From positions 2,186,941 to 2,250,940 of the forward strand of contig NZ_WKJZ01000001.1 in assembly GCF_009763245.1 (NCBI RefSeq): a stretch of 64,000 nt of DNA, read 5' to 3'. Position numbers and translations under genes: made by a program. This DNA comes from Pseudomonas xionganensis. GTDB lineage: Bacteria; Pseudomonadota; Gammaproteobacteria; Pseudomonadales; Pseudomonadaceae. The notes under the pieces are model-generated. The model made no database searches, was not told the DNA's origin, and saw only the letters and a program-made list of their open reading frames with translations. Positions 29,490 to 38,403 of this stretch are shown here, piece by piece (positions within the stretch are counted from its first letter, which is position 1; each line of letters begins with the position of its first letter).

Positions 29490-31165
29490 GCGAAAGCTTT
29501 GCAGAACTTTTTGAAGAAAGCCTGAAATCCCTCGACATGCAGCCGGGTGCCATCATCACCGGCATCGTGGTCGACATCGACGGTGACTGGGTTACCGTGC
29601 ATGCCGGCCTGAAGTCCGAGGGCGTCATCCCGCTGGAGCAGTTCTACAACGACGCCGGCGAGCTGACCATCAAGGTCGGTGACGAAGTTCACGTAGCGCT
29701 GGACGCGGTTGAAGATGGCTTTGGTGAAACCAAGCTGTCCCGCGAAAAAGCCAAGCGCGCCGAGTGCTGGATCGTTCTGGAAGCAGCTTTCGCCGCTGAG
29801 GAAGTGGTCAAGGGCGTTATCAACGGTAAGGTTAAGGGCGGCTTCACTGTCGACGTTAACGGCATCCGTGCGTTCCTCCCAGGTTCCTTGGTCGATGTCC
29901 GTCCGGTGCGTGATACCACCCACCTGGAAGGCAAAGAGCTCGAATTCAAAGTCATCAAGCTGGATCAGAAGCGCAACAACGTTGTCGTTTCCCGCCGCAG
30001 CGTGCTGGAAGCCGAGAACAGCGCCGAGCGCGAAGCTCTGCTGGAATCCCTGCAGGAAGGCCAGCAGGTCAAGGGTATCGTCAAGAACCTCACCGACTAC
30101 GGCGCGTTCGTGGACCTGGGTGGCGTCGACGGCCTGCTGCACATCACCGACATGGCCTGGAAGCGCATCAAGCATCCGTCCGAGATCGTCAACGTTGGCG
30201 ACGAGATCGACGTCAAGGTTCTCAAGTACGATCGCGAGCGTAACCGCGTATCCTTGGGCCTGAAGCAGCTGGGCGAAGATCCGTGGGTTGCCATCAAGGC
30301 GCGTTACCCGGAAAGCACCCGCGTTGTGGCTCGCGTTACCAACCTGACCGACTACGGCTGCTTCGCCGAGCTGGAAGAAGGTGTGGAAGGCCTGGTACAC
30401 GTATCCGAAATGGATTGGACCAACAAGAACATCCACCCGTCGAAAGTCGTTAACGTCGGCGACGAAGTGGAAGTCATGGTTCTGGATATCGACGAAGAGC
30501 GTCGTCGTATCTCCCTGGGTATCAAACAGTGCAAGACCAACCCGTGGGAAGACTTCTCCGGCCAGTTCAACAAGGGCGACAAGATCTCCGGCACCATCAA
30601 GTCGATCACCGATTTCGGTATCTTCATTGGTCTGGACGGCGGCATCGACGGCCTGGTTCACCTGTCCGACATCTCCTGGAACGAAGTGGGCGAAGAAGCC
30701 GTACGCCGCTTCAAGAAGGGCGACGAGCTGGAAACCGTTATCCTCTCCGTTGATCCGGAGCGTGAGCGCATCTCCCTCGGCATCAAGCAGCTGGAAGAAG
30801 ATCCGTTCTCCGACTACGTTGCCGTCAACGACAAGGGCACTATCGTTCGCGGTACTGTGAAGGAAGTTGACGCCAAGGGCGCTGTTATCACCCTGGCCGA
30901 AGGCATCGAAGCTACCCTGAAAGCCTCCGAAATCAGCCGTGACCGCGTTGAAGACGCGCGTAACGTGCTGAAAGAAGGCGAAGAAGTTGAAGCCAAGATC
31001 ATCAGCGTCGATCGTAAGAGCCGTGTAATCAGCCTGTCGATCAAGTCCAAAGACGTTGAAGACGAGAAAGAAGCCATCAAGGAAATGCGCAAGCAGGAAG
31101 TTGAAACTGCTGGTCCGACCACCATCGGTGATCTGATCCGTGCGCAAATGGAGAACCAGGGTTAA
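29486..31165 (+). CDS. rpsA: 30S ribosomal protein S1
   Basis: S1 binds mRNA leaders and helps load them on the 30S subunit. The 559-aa protein consists of six OB-fold S1 repeats; the later ones are plain, for example [55 protein letters not shown] and [28 protein letters not shown]. The ATG at 29486 follows an AGGA 7 nt upstream and gives the usual length; the frame is open 54 nt further. Codon use is that of a highly expressed gene (AAG/GAA, GTT, CGT). A strong terminator follows, and then the IS relic instead of ihfB. Confidence 0.98.
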   Translation: MSESFAELFEESLKSLDMQPGAIITGIVVDIDGDWVTVHAGLKSEGVIPLEQFYNDAGELTIKVGDEVHVALDAVEDGFGETKLSREKAKRAECWIVLEAAFAAEEVVKGVINGKVKGGFTVDVNGIRAFLPGSLVDVRPVRDTTHLEGKELEFKVIKLDQKRNNVVVSRRSVLEAENSAEREALLESLQEGQQVKGIVKNLTDYGAFVDLGGVDGLLHITDMAWKRIKHPSEIVNVGDEIDVKVLKYDRERNRVSLGLKQLGEDPWVAIKARYPESTRVVARVTNLTDYGCFAELEEGVEGLVHVSEMDWTNKNIHPSKVVNVGDEVEVMVLDIDEERRRISLGIKQCKTNPWEDFSGQFNKGDKISGTIKSITDFGIFIGLDGGIDGLVHLSDISWNEVGEEAVRRFKKGDELETVILSVDPERERISLGIKQLEEDPFSDYVAVNDKGTIVRGTVKEVDAKGAVITLAEGIEATLKASEISRDRVEDARNVLKEGEEVEAKIISVDRKSRVISLSIKSKDVEDEKEAIKEMRKQEVETAGPTTIGDLIRAQMENQG

Positions 31166-31181
31166 TCCCTGATGCACCTGC

Positions 31182-31211
31182 AAAAAAGGGCGACTTTGGT
31201 CGCCCTTTTTT
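31182..31211 (+). terminator. Terminator of rpsA
   Basis: AAAAAAGGGCGAC/GTCGCCCTTTTTT with a four-base TTTG loop: a GC-rich 7-bp core extended by A:T pairs and ending in six T residues. It starts 16 nt after the rpsA stop and closes the gyrA-rpsA transcription region. Confidence 0.95.
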
Positions 31212-31305
31212 GTGCGCTGTGCCCCATCCTGAATAAAATTTACACCTTTCTCCCGAGACTCTGAAATTCTCAATGGATTAAGGTGTTAAGTGAATCCAGC
31301 GTGAT

Positions 31306-32139
31306 TACTCGCTGACTTTTAAATTGGCTGTGGCCGACTTGATCGAAAAGGACGAGCTGACCAGTCGGCAAACCTAGTTGAGGGGCACGGAAGGCCTATG
31401 GTTCAGTATGCTCGTGCAAACATGGTCGGCAAGATTGGGGCCAGGGCTTCGATTTGATCCGCCAGAAGCGTAGCCATGATAGATCCAGCAAAACTGACGC
31501 CCGAGCAGCGTTCGAACAGCAACTACAGGTTATGAGCCAGAAGGTGCGGTTCTTCGAAGCTGTGGTCGATCTGCTGAAGAATTACTACAGTGTTTTAATC
31601 TTAGAATAGCGCTCCGGCAAGTTCACTCGCAAAGGTAGGTTGAAGGGCACAGTGTCGGCAGGGCTTGCGAGTTAATTGTCTATCAGCCGTCAGGCACGCG
31701 TGTAACCGTTCTTCCCAATCGCAGCAGTCCCCTCTGCCTGAGCTTGGTCACCGATGTGCTTTCCCGCAAGATCGTTGACCATCATATACACGAGAGGCTT
31801 CATACTGACTCAGTAGTCGTCGTTTTCAGGCATGCGCTGAGACAGCGCCGGGGGGCATGTGCTATTTCACTACTATGACCATGGGCCAGTAATGCTCGGC
31901 GTTGTATAAAGCTCTGCATAAGCGGCACAGTGCCGATGCTCGATTGATACGGCTGCTACCAGAACGCGCTTTTGGAGCAGGTAAGCGGAGCCCTCAAGAA
32001 TGAATTGATGCTGCGTCGTCCCAGTGGCCTGAGACAGGCAAGAGCAATGGTCAAGGATGTCATCGACATCTACAGCATGGAACGACCGCATCGGTCCCTG
32101 AAATACAAAACGCTCAATGTAGTGCACTGGGCGTTTTGA
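31306..32139 (+). pseudogene. Decayed IS3-family insertion sequence (orfA and orfB remnants)
   Basis: This stretch has no intact ORF, but plus-strand frames hold recognisable transposase pieces. OrfA: YSLTFKLAVADLIEKDE (from 31306), then in another frame CKHGRQDWGQGFDLIRQK...EQQLQVMSQKVRFFEAVVDLLKNYY (31415-31609). OrfB: LCLSLVTDVLSRKIVDHHIHERLHTDSV (around 31730-31815) and the C-terminal end YQNALLEQVSGALKNEL...IYSMERPHRSLKYKT ending at the TGA at 32137-32139. Part of orfB, including most of the DDE core, is missing or frameshifted. Composition is less GC-rich than the neighbours. It fills most of the 1.09-kb gap between rpsA and folE. The family call rests on the OrfA coiled-coil and OrfB C-terminal patterns. 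Confidence 0.8.
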
Positions 32140-32216
32140 GTGCCGCGAATCTAACCAAAGCAGCGTAAGTCTAGTTAGGATCTGGCAGCGGGCTGCGGGG
32201 TGAGTCGGATTTTAAT

Positions 32217-32240
32217 AAAAAAACCGGCGCAGGCCGGTTT
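32217..32240 (-). terminator. Terminator of folE
   Basis: On the minus strand: AAACCGGC, a short loop, GCCGGTTT, then a run of T (plus-strand AAAAAAA at 32217-32223). It lies about 20 nt after the folE stop codon. Confidence 0.9.
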
Positions 32241-32259
32241 ATTCATGCTGAGCACTTGA

Positions 32260-32808
32260 TCAATTATTGACCAGGCTCAGGAACTCGCTGCGGGTGGCGG
32301 CGTTTTCACGGAATTCGCCGAGCATCACCGAGGTGACCATGGAGGAGTTCTGCTTCTCCACGCCGCGCATCATCATGCACATATGCTGGGCTTCGATAAC
32401 CACCGCCACGCCGAGGGCGCCGGTGACCTGCGAGATGGCCTCGGCGATCTGCCGGCTGAGGTTCTCCTGGATCTGCAGGCGCCGGGCATACATATCGACG
32501 ATACGCGCCACCTTGGACAGCCCGAGCACCTTGCCGTTGGGGATATAGGCCACATGGGCCTTGCCGATAAACGGCAGCAGGTGATGCTCGCACAGCGAGT
32601 ACAGCTCGATGTTCTTGACCAACACCATCTCGCTGTTGTCGGAGCTGAACAGGGCGCCGTTGGTGACTTCTTCCAGCGTCTGCTGGTAGCCGCGACACAG
32701 GTACTGCATGGCTTTGGCCGCGCGCTTGGGGGTGTCGAGCAGGCCTTCGCGGGACACGTCCTCGCCGAGCTGGCCGAGAATCGCGGTGTAGTTCTGTTCC
32801 AAGGACAT
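32260..32808 (-). CDS. folE: GTP cyclohydrolase I
   Basis: Opens GTP to dihydroneopterin triphosphate, the first step of folate (and queuosine) synthesis. The 182-aa protein shows [30 protein letters not shown] with the zinc cysteine and histidine, and [22 protein letters not shown] with the second zinc cysteine, so it is the zinc-dependent FolE1 type. The frame is open 102 nt upstream, but [31 protein letters not shown] is the family start, at 32808. It reads in the same direction as the Smr gene behind it. Confidence 0.96.
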   Translation of the reverse strand: MSLEQNYTAILGQLGEDVSREGLLDTPKRAAKAMQYLCRGYQQTLEEVTNGALFSSDNSEMVLVKNIELYSLCEHHLLPFIGKAHVAYIPNGKVLGLSKVARIVDMYARRLQIQENLSRQIAEAISQVTGALGVAVVIEAQHMCMMMRGVEKQNSSMVTSVMLGEFRENAATRSEFLSLVNN

Positions 32809-32893
32809 GGAAAATCTCGTTGGTGTCTCAAAGGGCGCAGGGTAGGGCGCAAGTCGGGGGCTGGCAAGTGCGCTGGCTGCCAGAGTAAGGGTC

Positions 32894-33451
32894 TTATTCG
32901 TCGCGTCCATCCATCATGGTGCGCTTGAGCAGTACATAGACCGCGCCAGTGCCGCCATGCTTGGCCAGGCAGGAGGTAAAGCCCAGCACCTGAGGATGCT
33001 GGCGCAGCCAGGTGTTGACGTGGCTCTTGATCATCGGCTTGCGCCCGTCCATGCGCACCGCCTTGCCGTGGGTGACACGGACGCAGCGTACCTCCAGCTT
33101 GGTGGCTTCGGCGATAAATTCCCACAGGGTGTCGCGGGCCTTTTCCACGTTCATGCCGTGCAGGTCGAGGCTGCCCTCGAACGCGATCTGGCCCAGTTTG
33201 AGCTTGCGCATCTGGCCTTCCTGGATACCGTTGCCGGCCCAGTACAGGGCATCTTCGGCGCCCACGTCGATGACGAACTGATCCGACAGGCCGTCGACCT
33301 TGATCGATTCCACCCGCGCAGTTGCCGCCTGGCGCAGGGTTTCCAGACGGGCGCGGTTGGGCTTGGGTTTGCCGGTGTCGGCGCGGTCGTGCTTGATCGG
33401 TTTGACGCCGCGCAGTTCGGCTTGGAACAGGGAAAAATCGTCGTCTTGCAT
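32894..33451 (-). CDS. smrA: Smr-domain protein
   Basis: A 185-aa protein with a C-terminal Smr domain ([47 protein letters not shown]), related to stand-alone E. coli SmrA-type proteins described as nucleases acting on DNA or, for other Smr proteins, on mRNA of collided ribosomes. The N-terminal about 90 residues are charged and poorly conserved. Starting at ATG 33449-33451 ([13 protein letters not shown]) is supported by GGAGG 6 nt upstream; the frame is open further. The exact substrate is not inferable. Confidence 0.9.
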   Translation of the reverse strand: MQDDDFSLFQAELRGVKPIKHDRADTGKPKPNRARLETLRQAATARVESIKVDGLSDQFVIDVGAEDALYWAGNGIQEGQMRKLKLGQIAFEGSLDLHGMNVEKARDTLWEFIAEATKLEVRCVRVTHGKAVRMDGRKPMIKSHVNTWLRQHPQVLGFTSCLAKHGGTGAVYVLLKRTMMDGRDE

Positions 33452-33492
33452 TGGGGCCTCCACGAAGCCCGCCAGTTTATCAGGGCGTGGCT

Positions 33493-33804
33493 TTAATGAC
33501 GCTTTTTCAGCAGGTGGGGCGCCATGCTCAGTTCGCTGGAGCGCCGCAAGCGGCGCCGACACAGGCGCCAGCCCAGTATGCCAAGGCCCAGCAGGACCAG
33601 ACCGAACGGTGCCAGGACGGCTGCGGCGCGCCTTGGCTCGTCGAGCGCGAAGGGGTTGTGCCACAGGCTGGCGGCTGCAGTGAACAGGCTGCCCAGCCCC
33701 GCAAGCAGGCACAACAGGGCAAGGCCGGCGGCGAGGCACAAGGGCCAGCGTCTGGTGCTGCGGGGGCGCAGGCGGCGGGCATCAAAATCATCGGACAGCT
33801 TCAT
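33493..33804 (-). CDS. Small inner-membrane protein, 103 aa
   Basis: I do not recognise a family. The chain has two clear hydrophobic segments (WPLCLAAGLALLCLLAGLGSLF, about residues 20-41; APFGLVLLGLGILGWRLC, about 64-82) flanked by arginine-rich stretches, so both termini are probably cytoplasmic. AGAGGAAAG lies a few nt before its ATG, supporting a real gene. It is 41 nt upstream of smrA on the same strand and could be co-transcribed with smrA and folE. Coding quality is otherwise ordinary. Confidence 0.7.
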   Translation of the reverse strand: MKLSDDFDARRLRPRSTRRWPLCLAAGLALLCLLAGLGSLFTAAASLWHNPFALDEPRRAAAVLAPFGLVLLGLGILGWRLCRRRLRRSSELSMAPHLLKKRH

Positions 33805-33893
33805 CGGCTTTCCTCTGTCTGTACCGGCGCTATGACTGGTGCTCGCAACAGGGGTTCCTTTCAGGTTGCACAGTTGTGAGCGCAGGTGCGTTT

Positions 33894-34490
33894 TCAGAGC
33901 AACGCATTGGCACAGCTGACCACTGCTGCGAAGTTGTCAGCCAGGGCGATCATCTCGGCTCTGTGCATGTCGGCGGCATTCAGCACCTGGCCATCCAGGG
34001 TTGGCAGATCGCGGGTGGCGCAGGCGCTGTCGACCAGGGTGCAGCGGTAACCATAGTCCTTGGTGGCGCGCACTGTGGTGCTGATGCTGGAGTGGGTCAT
34101 AAAGCCGCAGATAATCAGGTCCAGATGCCCCAGGGCCTGCAGGCGCTCATGCAGGTCGGTGCCGGAGAAGGCATTGGGCATGCGCTTTTCCACCACGATT
34201 TCCCCGGGCAGTGGCGCGGCTTCCGGCAGGTGCTGGCCGCGCGGGCTGCGCGGGTCCAGCGGGCCACCGGCAATGCCCAGGTGCTTGACGTGGACGATGG
34301 CGCTGCCCTGGGCGCGGGCGGCCGCCAGCAGCTTGGCGATTTCTTCCAGAGCCGGATCCAGGCCGGGGAGCTGCAACACGCCACTGCGGTATTCCTCTTG
34401 CGCGTCGATCACCACCAGGGTCGCGTTGCCCAGTTTGGCGGGGGCATGGCTACGACCGGTGAGCGCGAGCAGGGTTTGCGGAATGGACAT
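33894..34490 (-). CDS. Isochorismatase-like hydrolase with Ser in place of the catalytic Cys
   Basis: A 198-aa protein of the isochorismatase/cysteine hydrolase fold. D29 (LVVIDAQEEY) and K102 (VVEKRMPNAFSGTDL) match two residues of the usual triad. The third position, normally cysteine in the GxxTxxC pattern, reads GFMTHSSISTT, so S135 takes its place. In true isochorismatases such as PhzD the cysteine is also absent, so the enzyme may act by that mechanism rather than as an amidase. No siderophore or phenazine genes are nearby. Function is otherwise unknown; it lies between the small membrane gene and a NhaD-like antiporter. Confidence 0.85.
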   Translation of the reverse strand: MSIPQTLLALTGRSHAPAKLGNATLVVIDAQEEYRSGVLQLPGLDPALEEIAKLLAAARAQGSAIVHVKHLGIAGGPLDPRSPRGQHLPEAAPLPGEIVVEKRMPNAFSGTDLHERLQALGHLDLIICGFMTHSSISTTVRATKDYGYRCTLVDSACATRDLPTLDGQVLNAADMHRAEMIALADNFAAVVSCANALL

Positions 34491-34648
34491 GGCAGGGAGG
34501 CTCCTTGGGCATGGGTGAGTGATGGCTCATTGTCCGCCTTGTGGGCGCTGCTGTGAACCTCCAAGGCGGTTCTTGCGAGTAGCGCGGCGCACGCGCAGAA
34601 TCACAGGCACTCCAAAGGATGGAGCCCAGCCCGGCAAGGAGAAGCCCC

Positions 34649-34747
34649 GTGAGCCTGATTACGTTGTTGTCCGAACACTTCTGGTTATTTTTCGCCGTGG
34701 CGGTGTCCATTGCCGTACTGCGCGAGCTGCATCTGAAACGCGATTAG
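34649..34747 (+). CDS. Candidate small membrane protein, 32 aa
   Basis: A GTG start at 34649 has AAGGAG six nt upstream, a very good ribosome site. The 32-residue product begins MSLITLLSEHFWLFFAVAV, continues SIAVLRELHLKRD and stops at TAG 34745-34747. It is one hydrophobic helix (about residues 3-24) ending in a charged tail, the usual shape of small inner-membrane proteins. It lies between two minus-strand genes, on the opposite strand. No homologue is known to me; the claim rests on RBS and composition. Confidence 0.5.
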   Translation: MSLITLLSEHFWLFFAVAVSIAVLRELHLKRD

Positions 34748-34789
34748 CAGGCCCCGTGGCGCTACAGGGCCTGCCTGCTGTCGCGGCTG

Positions 34790-36079
34790 TCAGTACCAGC
34801 CGAGTACCTGGAACTGCAGATACCAGACGCCCAGCGAGCCGAAGAAGTTGACCAGGATGGCCGGCAGGAACTTCAGGTGCACGGCAAAGCTGTAGCTCTT
34901 GTCCAGGCTCATGGCCATGATCCCGGCGGCTGAGCCGACCACCGTCAGCGAGCCGCCAATACCCACCATCAGGGCATTCAGTGCCCACTGATCCAGGCCC
35001 AGCTGCGGGTTGGACATCAATGCGGCGGCTTCCACCGGCACGTTATCCATCACCCCGGAAGCGACCCCCAGCACCATATTCACGGCGGTCGGGTCCATCA
35101 CCTCGAACAGGCGGGAGATATAGGACAGCCAACCGACATGGTTGAGGCAGGCCACCGAGGTGATGATGCCGATAAAGAACAGCAGGGCGTTCCACTCCAC
35201 CTTCTGCAGCTGATCCTGCCAGGGCAGTTCGATACCGCGACGCATCAGCACCCAGGCATACAGCGCGACAAAGCCCAGGGCGATACCGACGGCGAATTCG
35301 ATGCTGACCTTGAGGATCACGTTGCACAGCACCGCACCGGTCACCGCCACCAGGCCGACCAGGGCCAGGCCGGCACCACCGGGCTTAAGCGCGGTTTCGC
35401 TGACATCCGCTTGCTGGATCAGGTCTTCGCCAGTGAGCTTGCGCAGGTAGAACAGGTGCAGGGTGGCGGCAAACAGCAGCCAGCCGATCAGGGCCGAAGG
35501 AATCAGCAGCAGCAGGCCGGCCACGCTGATCTTGCCTGCCAGCACCACCATCAGGCTGGTGGAGGTGCCGAGAAACCACACCCCGGTGTTGGAGGCCACC
35601 ACGATATTGCACAGGGCCACATGGGTATAGCGCGGGTGGTTGGAGATGCTCTTCACCGTCTTGCCGAAGATCATCGCCGTGGTGATGTTGTTGAGGAAGG
35701 GTGAGAGCAGCGCCGAAAGCGCGCCAGTGGCCCAGAACATGCCGCGTGCGCCCAGCCCCTTGCCCATCAGGTAACCATTGAGGGCAGTGAACACGTTTCG
35801 CTCGTTAAGCAGCTCCACGATCATCCACATAAAGGCCATAAAGGCGATCAGGCCGAACAGCTCCTCCTTGGTTTCATTCTGGGCGTGGAGGAAGTACTGA
35901 AAGCCGTTGGGGTCATAGAAGGCGTAGTGTGCGCCGATCACGATCAGGCCGGACATCATAAACATCGCGGGCTTGAACTTATCCATCTCCAACTGGGCTT
36001 CGAACACGATCAGCGTCATGCCAATCAGGAAAATCGCCAGCACGAGCAAGCCCGTGAGCGAGAAGGGATCTATGGTCAT
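34790..36079 (-). CDS. NhaD-like Na+/H+ antiporter
   Basis: A 429-aa integral membrane protein of the ArsB/NhaD ion transporter superfamily with about 11-12 hydrophobic segments. Typical NhaD-like pieces are FMWMIVELLNERNVFTALNGYL, SALLSPFLNNITTAMIFGKTV, NIVVASNTGVWFLGTSTSLMV and GVASGVMDNVPVEAAALMS, whose asparagine/aspartate-rich re-entrant loops (SPFLNNITT and VMDNVP) form the ion site. Sodium or lithium/proton exchange at the inner membrane is the expected role, useful for salt tolerance together with the NAGGN osmolyte genes elsewhere in the window. It is divergent from prmB. Confidence 0.88.
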   Translation of the reverse strand: MTIDPFSLTGLLVLAIFLIGMTLIVFEAQLEMDKFKPAMFMMSGLIVIGAHYAFYDPNGFQYFLHAQNETKEELFGLIAFMAFMWMIVELLNERNVFTALNGYLMGKGLGARGMFWATGALSALLSPFLNNITTAMIFGKTVKSISNHPRYTHVALCNIVVASNTGVWFLGTSTSLMVVLAGKISVAGLLLLIPSALIGWLLFAATLHLFYLRKLTGEDLIQQADVSETALKPGGAGLALVGLVAVTGAVLCNVILKVSIEFAVGIALGFVALYAWVLMRRGIELPWQDQLQKVEWNALLFFIGIITSVACLNHVGWLSYISRLFEVMDPTAVNMVLGVASGVMDNVPVEAAALMSNPQLGLDQWALNALMVGIGGSLTVVGSAAGIMAMSLDKSYSFAVHLKFLPAILVNFFGSLGVWYLQFQVLGWY

Positions 36080-36128
36080 TTGTGTGGGCTCGGAAGGAAG
36101 GGAGGGGAAGGGTTAAGAATTCGTAACA

Positions 36129-36214
36129 AATTATATCCCTGGCCCTGAGGCTTTGGCAGAGGTGTCCAGCCCTGGCCAGAACTTTATTTTTGCCCTGGCT
36201 GCTTGGGCTAGAAT
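36129..36214. promoter_or_regulatory. Divergent -10 elements for the antiporter and prmB
   Basis: A minus-strand TATAAT (plus ATTATA at 36129-36134) points to the antiporter gene, and a plus-strand TAGAAT (36209-36214) lies 34 nt before the prmB start. Matching -35 hexamers at standard spacing were not found. Confidence 0.35.
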
Positions 36215-36247
36215 GCGCGCCATTCCCTTGCCCCCGGAGAGCCTGCC

Positions 36248-37186
36248 GTGACCGATACTCCCGCCGCTACCCATACTCGCCTGCGCACCCTGCGCGACTA
36301 TATCCGCTGGGCGGTCAGCCGCTTTCAGGCCGAGCAACTGTTCTTTGGCCATGGCACCGACAATGCCTGGGACGAAGCCCGCCAGCTGGTGCTGGGGGCG
36401 CTGCACCTGCCCTATCAGATCAACGACAGCTACCTGGATTGCCGTCTGGAAGACGACGAACACCTGCACCTGCAAACACTGCTGCGCCAGCGCATCGAGG
36501 AACGGGTACCCGCCGCCTACCTGCTCGGCGAGGCCTGGTTCTGTGGTCTGCCCTTTATCGTCGATGAGCGCGTGCTGGTGCCGCGCTCACCCATCGCCGA
36601 GCTGATCGAGCAGCACTTCCAGCCCTGGCTGGCGCTGGAGCCGGCGCGCATCCTTGACCTGTGCACCGGTTCGGGCTGCATCGGCATTGCCTGCGCCTAC
36701 GAGTTCCCCGAGGCCGAGGTGGTGCTGGGCGACCTGTCCTTCGAGGCGCTGGAGGTGGCCAACCAGAATATCGAGCGCCATGGCCTGGAAGAGCGGGTCT
36801 ACACCGTGCAGGGCGATGGTTTCGATGGGCTGCCGGGCCAGCGTTTCGATCTGATCCTGTCCAACCCGCCTTATGTGGACGCCGAGGATTTCGCCGATAT
36901 GCCGGCCGAATACCAGCACGAGCCGGCCATGGGCCTGGCCTGTGGCGAGGATGGCCTGGACCTGGTGCGGCGCATGTTGGCCGAGGCCGCCGATCACTTG
37001 ACGGAAAAGGGTCTGTTGATCGTGGAGGTGGGCAACAGCCAGGTTCACGTCGAGGCGTTGTACCCGGAGGTGGACTTCACCTGGCTGGAGTTCGAGCGCG
37101 GCGGCCATGGCGTGTTCCTGCTGGCCGCGGCCCAGTGCCGTGAGCATCAGGCGCTGTTTCGTGCGCGGGTGAATGCCAACGGCTAG
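36248..37186 (+). CDS. prmB: Ribosomal protein L3 N5-glutamine methyltransferase
   Basis: Methylates a glutamine of ribosomal protein L3 using SAM. The 312-aa protein has the HemK/PrmB layout: N-terminal helical domain, then the SAM site [22 protein letters not shown] and the catalytic [16 protein letters not shown]. The PrmB-type continuation ([15 protein letters not shown]) distinguishes it from PrmC. The start is GTG at 36248 with GGAGAG upstream. Its stop codon TAG is the first three bases of an intergenic double-hairpin repeat. Confidence 0.94.
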   Translation: MTDTPAATHTRLRTLRDYIRWAVSRFQAEQLFFGHGTDNAWDEARQLVLGALHLPYQINDSYLDCRLEDDEHLHLQTLLRQRIEERVPAAYLLGEAWFCGLPFIVDERVLVPRSPIAELIEQHFQPWLALEPARILDLCTGSGCIGIACAYEFPEAEVVLGDLSFEALEVANQNIERHGLEERVYTVQGDGFDGLPGQRFDLILSNPPYVDAEDFADMPAEYQHEPAMGLACGEDGLDLVRRMLAEAADHLTEKGLLIVEVGNSQVHVEALYPEVDFTWLEFERGGHGVFLLAAAQCREHQALFRARVNANG

Positions 37187-37257
37187 GGTGGGAAACCACG
37201 CGGCGCTTTCCATCAGGTTGCGTAGCCGGCGGATAAGCTTCGCGTTATCCGCCCTAC
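37184..37257. repeat. GTAGGGTGG-family repeat, copy 2
   Basis: Starts TAGGGTGGGAAACC and ends GCCCTAC. The first arm pair differs in sequence from copy 1 (GGGAAA...TTTCC) and the second hairpin reads GGCGGATAAgcttcgcgTTATCCGCC. Stems are conserved by paired changes. Its TAG is the prmB stop codon. Confidence 0.8.
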
Positions 37258-37277
37258 GTGCTTGCAGTCATGGCTAG

Positions 37278-37350
37278 GTAGGGTGGACAACCGCGCAGCG
37301 TTGTCCACCATGATATGCCGGCGGCGAGCCAGCTCGCGTTATCCACCCTG
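37278..37350. repeat. GTAGGGTGG-family repeat, copy 3
   Basis: GTAGGGTGGACAAC...GTTGTCCACC forms the first hairpin; the element ends TATCCACCCTG. It follows copy 2 by 20 nt, so the two form a tandem pair in the prmB 3' region. Confidence 0.8.
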
Positions 37351-37362
37351 AGGGCTTTGCAA

Positions 37363-38157
37363 TCAGCGGGTGGCAATCCAGATCAGCAGACCGGCCTGGA
37401 ACACGCAGAAGGCGATCAGGCAGGTGATGGTAAAGCGCAGGCTGCCGTCCTCGCGCTTGTAGGTATCCAGACGATCTTCCAGCTTGCGGATTTTCACGTC
37501 CTGCTCGCGCAGGCTCTGATCGGCCTGGGTCAGCATGGCAGCGGCGTCCAGCAGCTCTACCTGTTGCACCTTTTCCGCGTGCCAGTCGCCATACAGCGAG
37601 CTGACCCGCGGTGCGCTGGCCTGGGCCTTGAGTTGCAGCGGGTCGAGGTAGTCGATGGTAAAACCCTGAGCCTTGAGGCAGTGTTCGCGGCGGGCCACGG
37701 CCTCCTTGCTGAAGGCGTCCTGGGTGGGCAGGGGAAAGGGCTCGACCAGATAGTGGGCATAGTGCTGACGGGCCCAGCTGATCGCCTGGGCCAGCATATA
37801 GCGGCCCAGGCCGCGGTTTTCCGGTTCCAGGCTCAGGCCTTTCTCCGGGGCGAAGCGCACCTGCTTGAGCTGGTGGTCGGCCCAGATCTCCAGCAGGTTC
37901 TGCCCCTTGCGCAGGCGTTGGCCGGGCAGCTGCAGGCTCAGGCGCAACAGGCTGTGTTCCTTGCCGCGGCGCTCAACCCGCCCCAGTTGCACAAAACGCA
38001 GGGGGCGGGCACCGGTGTGTCGATCCGCTGGCAGGGGGGCCAGGCGCAGCAACTGAAAGCGTTCTGCCGGCAGGTCTGCCCAGGGGTGGGGCGTCTCGAC
38101 CTGCTGGACGTCACTGTCGGCCGGGCTGTCGCTGGGGGATGCTGGGCTTTCGCTCAT
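37363..38157 (-). CDS. Hypothetical protein with acetyltransferase-like core and C-terminal membrane anchor, 264 aa
   Basis: I do not recognise a named family. The core (RLSLQLPGQRLRKGQNLLEIWADHQLKQV, then RGLGRYMLAQAISWARQHYAHYLVEPFPLP and REHCLKAQGFTIDYLDP) resembles a degenerate GNAT acetyltransferase: a Q/RxxGxG/A-like turn followed by a helix and a C-terminal RCLKAxGF-like strand. After it come a coiled-coil stretch (QADQSLREQDVKIRKLEDRLDTY) and a single hydrophobic helix at the very C-terminus (FTITCLIAFCVFQAGLLIWIA), so the protein is probably tail-anchored in the inner membrane. Start chosen at ATG 38155-38157; an upstream in-frame ATG is possible. It is divergent from aroC. Confidence 0.65.
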   Translation of the reverse strand: MSESPASPSDSPADSDVQQVETPHPWADLPAERFQLLRLAPLPADRHTGARPLRFVQLGRVERRGKEHSLLRLSLQLPGQRLRKGQNLLEIWADHQLKQVRFAPEKGLSLEPENRGLGRYMLAQAISWARQHYAHYLVEPFPLPTQDAFSKEAVARREHCLKAQGFTIDYLDPLQLKAQASAPRVSSLYGDWHAEKVQQVELLDAAAMLTQADQSLREQDVKIRKLEDRLDTYKREDGSLRFTITCLIAFCVFQAGLLIWIATR

Positions 38158-38403
38158 GGCTGCGTTTCCATCCAAAGATGCCGGCTTATCGGCCGCCGGA
38201 GCCATGGCTGTAGCCTGGCTGCCGTCGATGACTGATGCAGCAACCATAGACGAGGCCCCGCTGGCTTGACCAGTACGGCTATGCAGGTTGCCCCGGGCGG
38301 GGTGAACTGTGCCGCTGCCGGGGGTATACTCAGCGCCTTTCCTTATCCGGCCCGCTGGCGCCTTGCATGCCATCCGGGGCTGTCTTCGCGGAGCCTTTTG
38401 CAC

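Noticed and set aside
29471..31273. 600-codon open frame opposite rpsA
   Set aside because: Shadow of the highly expressed rpsA; no supported start or domain.
31873..32127. 84-codon minus-strand ORF in the rpsA-folE gap
   Set aside because: It overlaps the plus-strand OrfB remnant of the IS3 element, which has clear transposase similarity.
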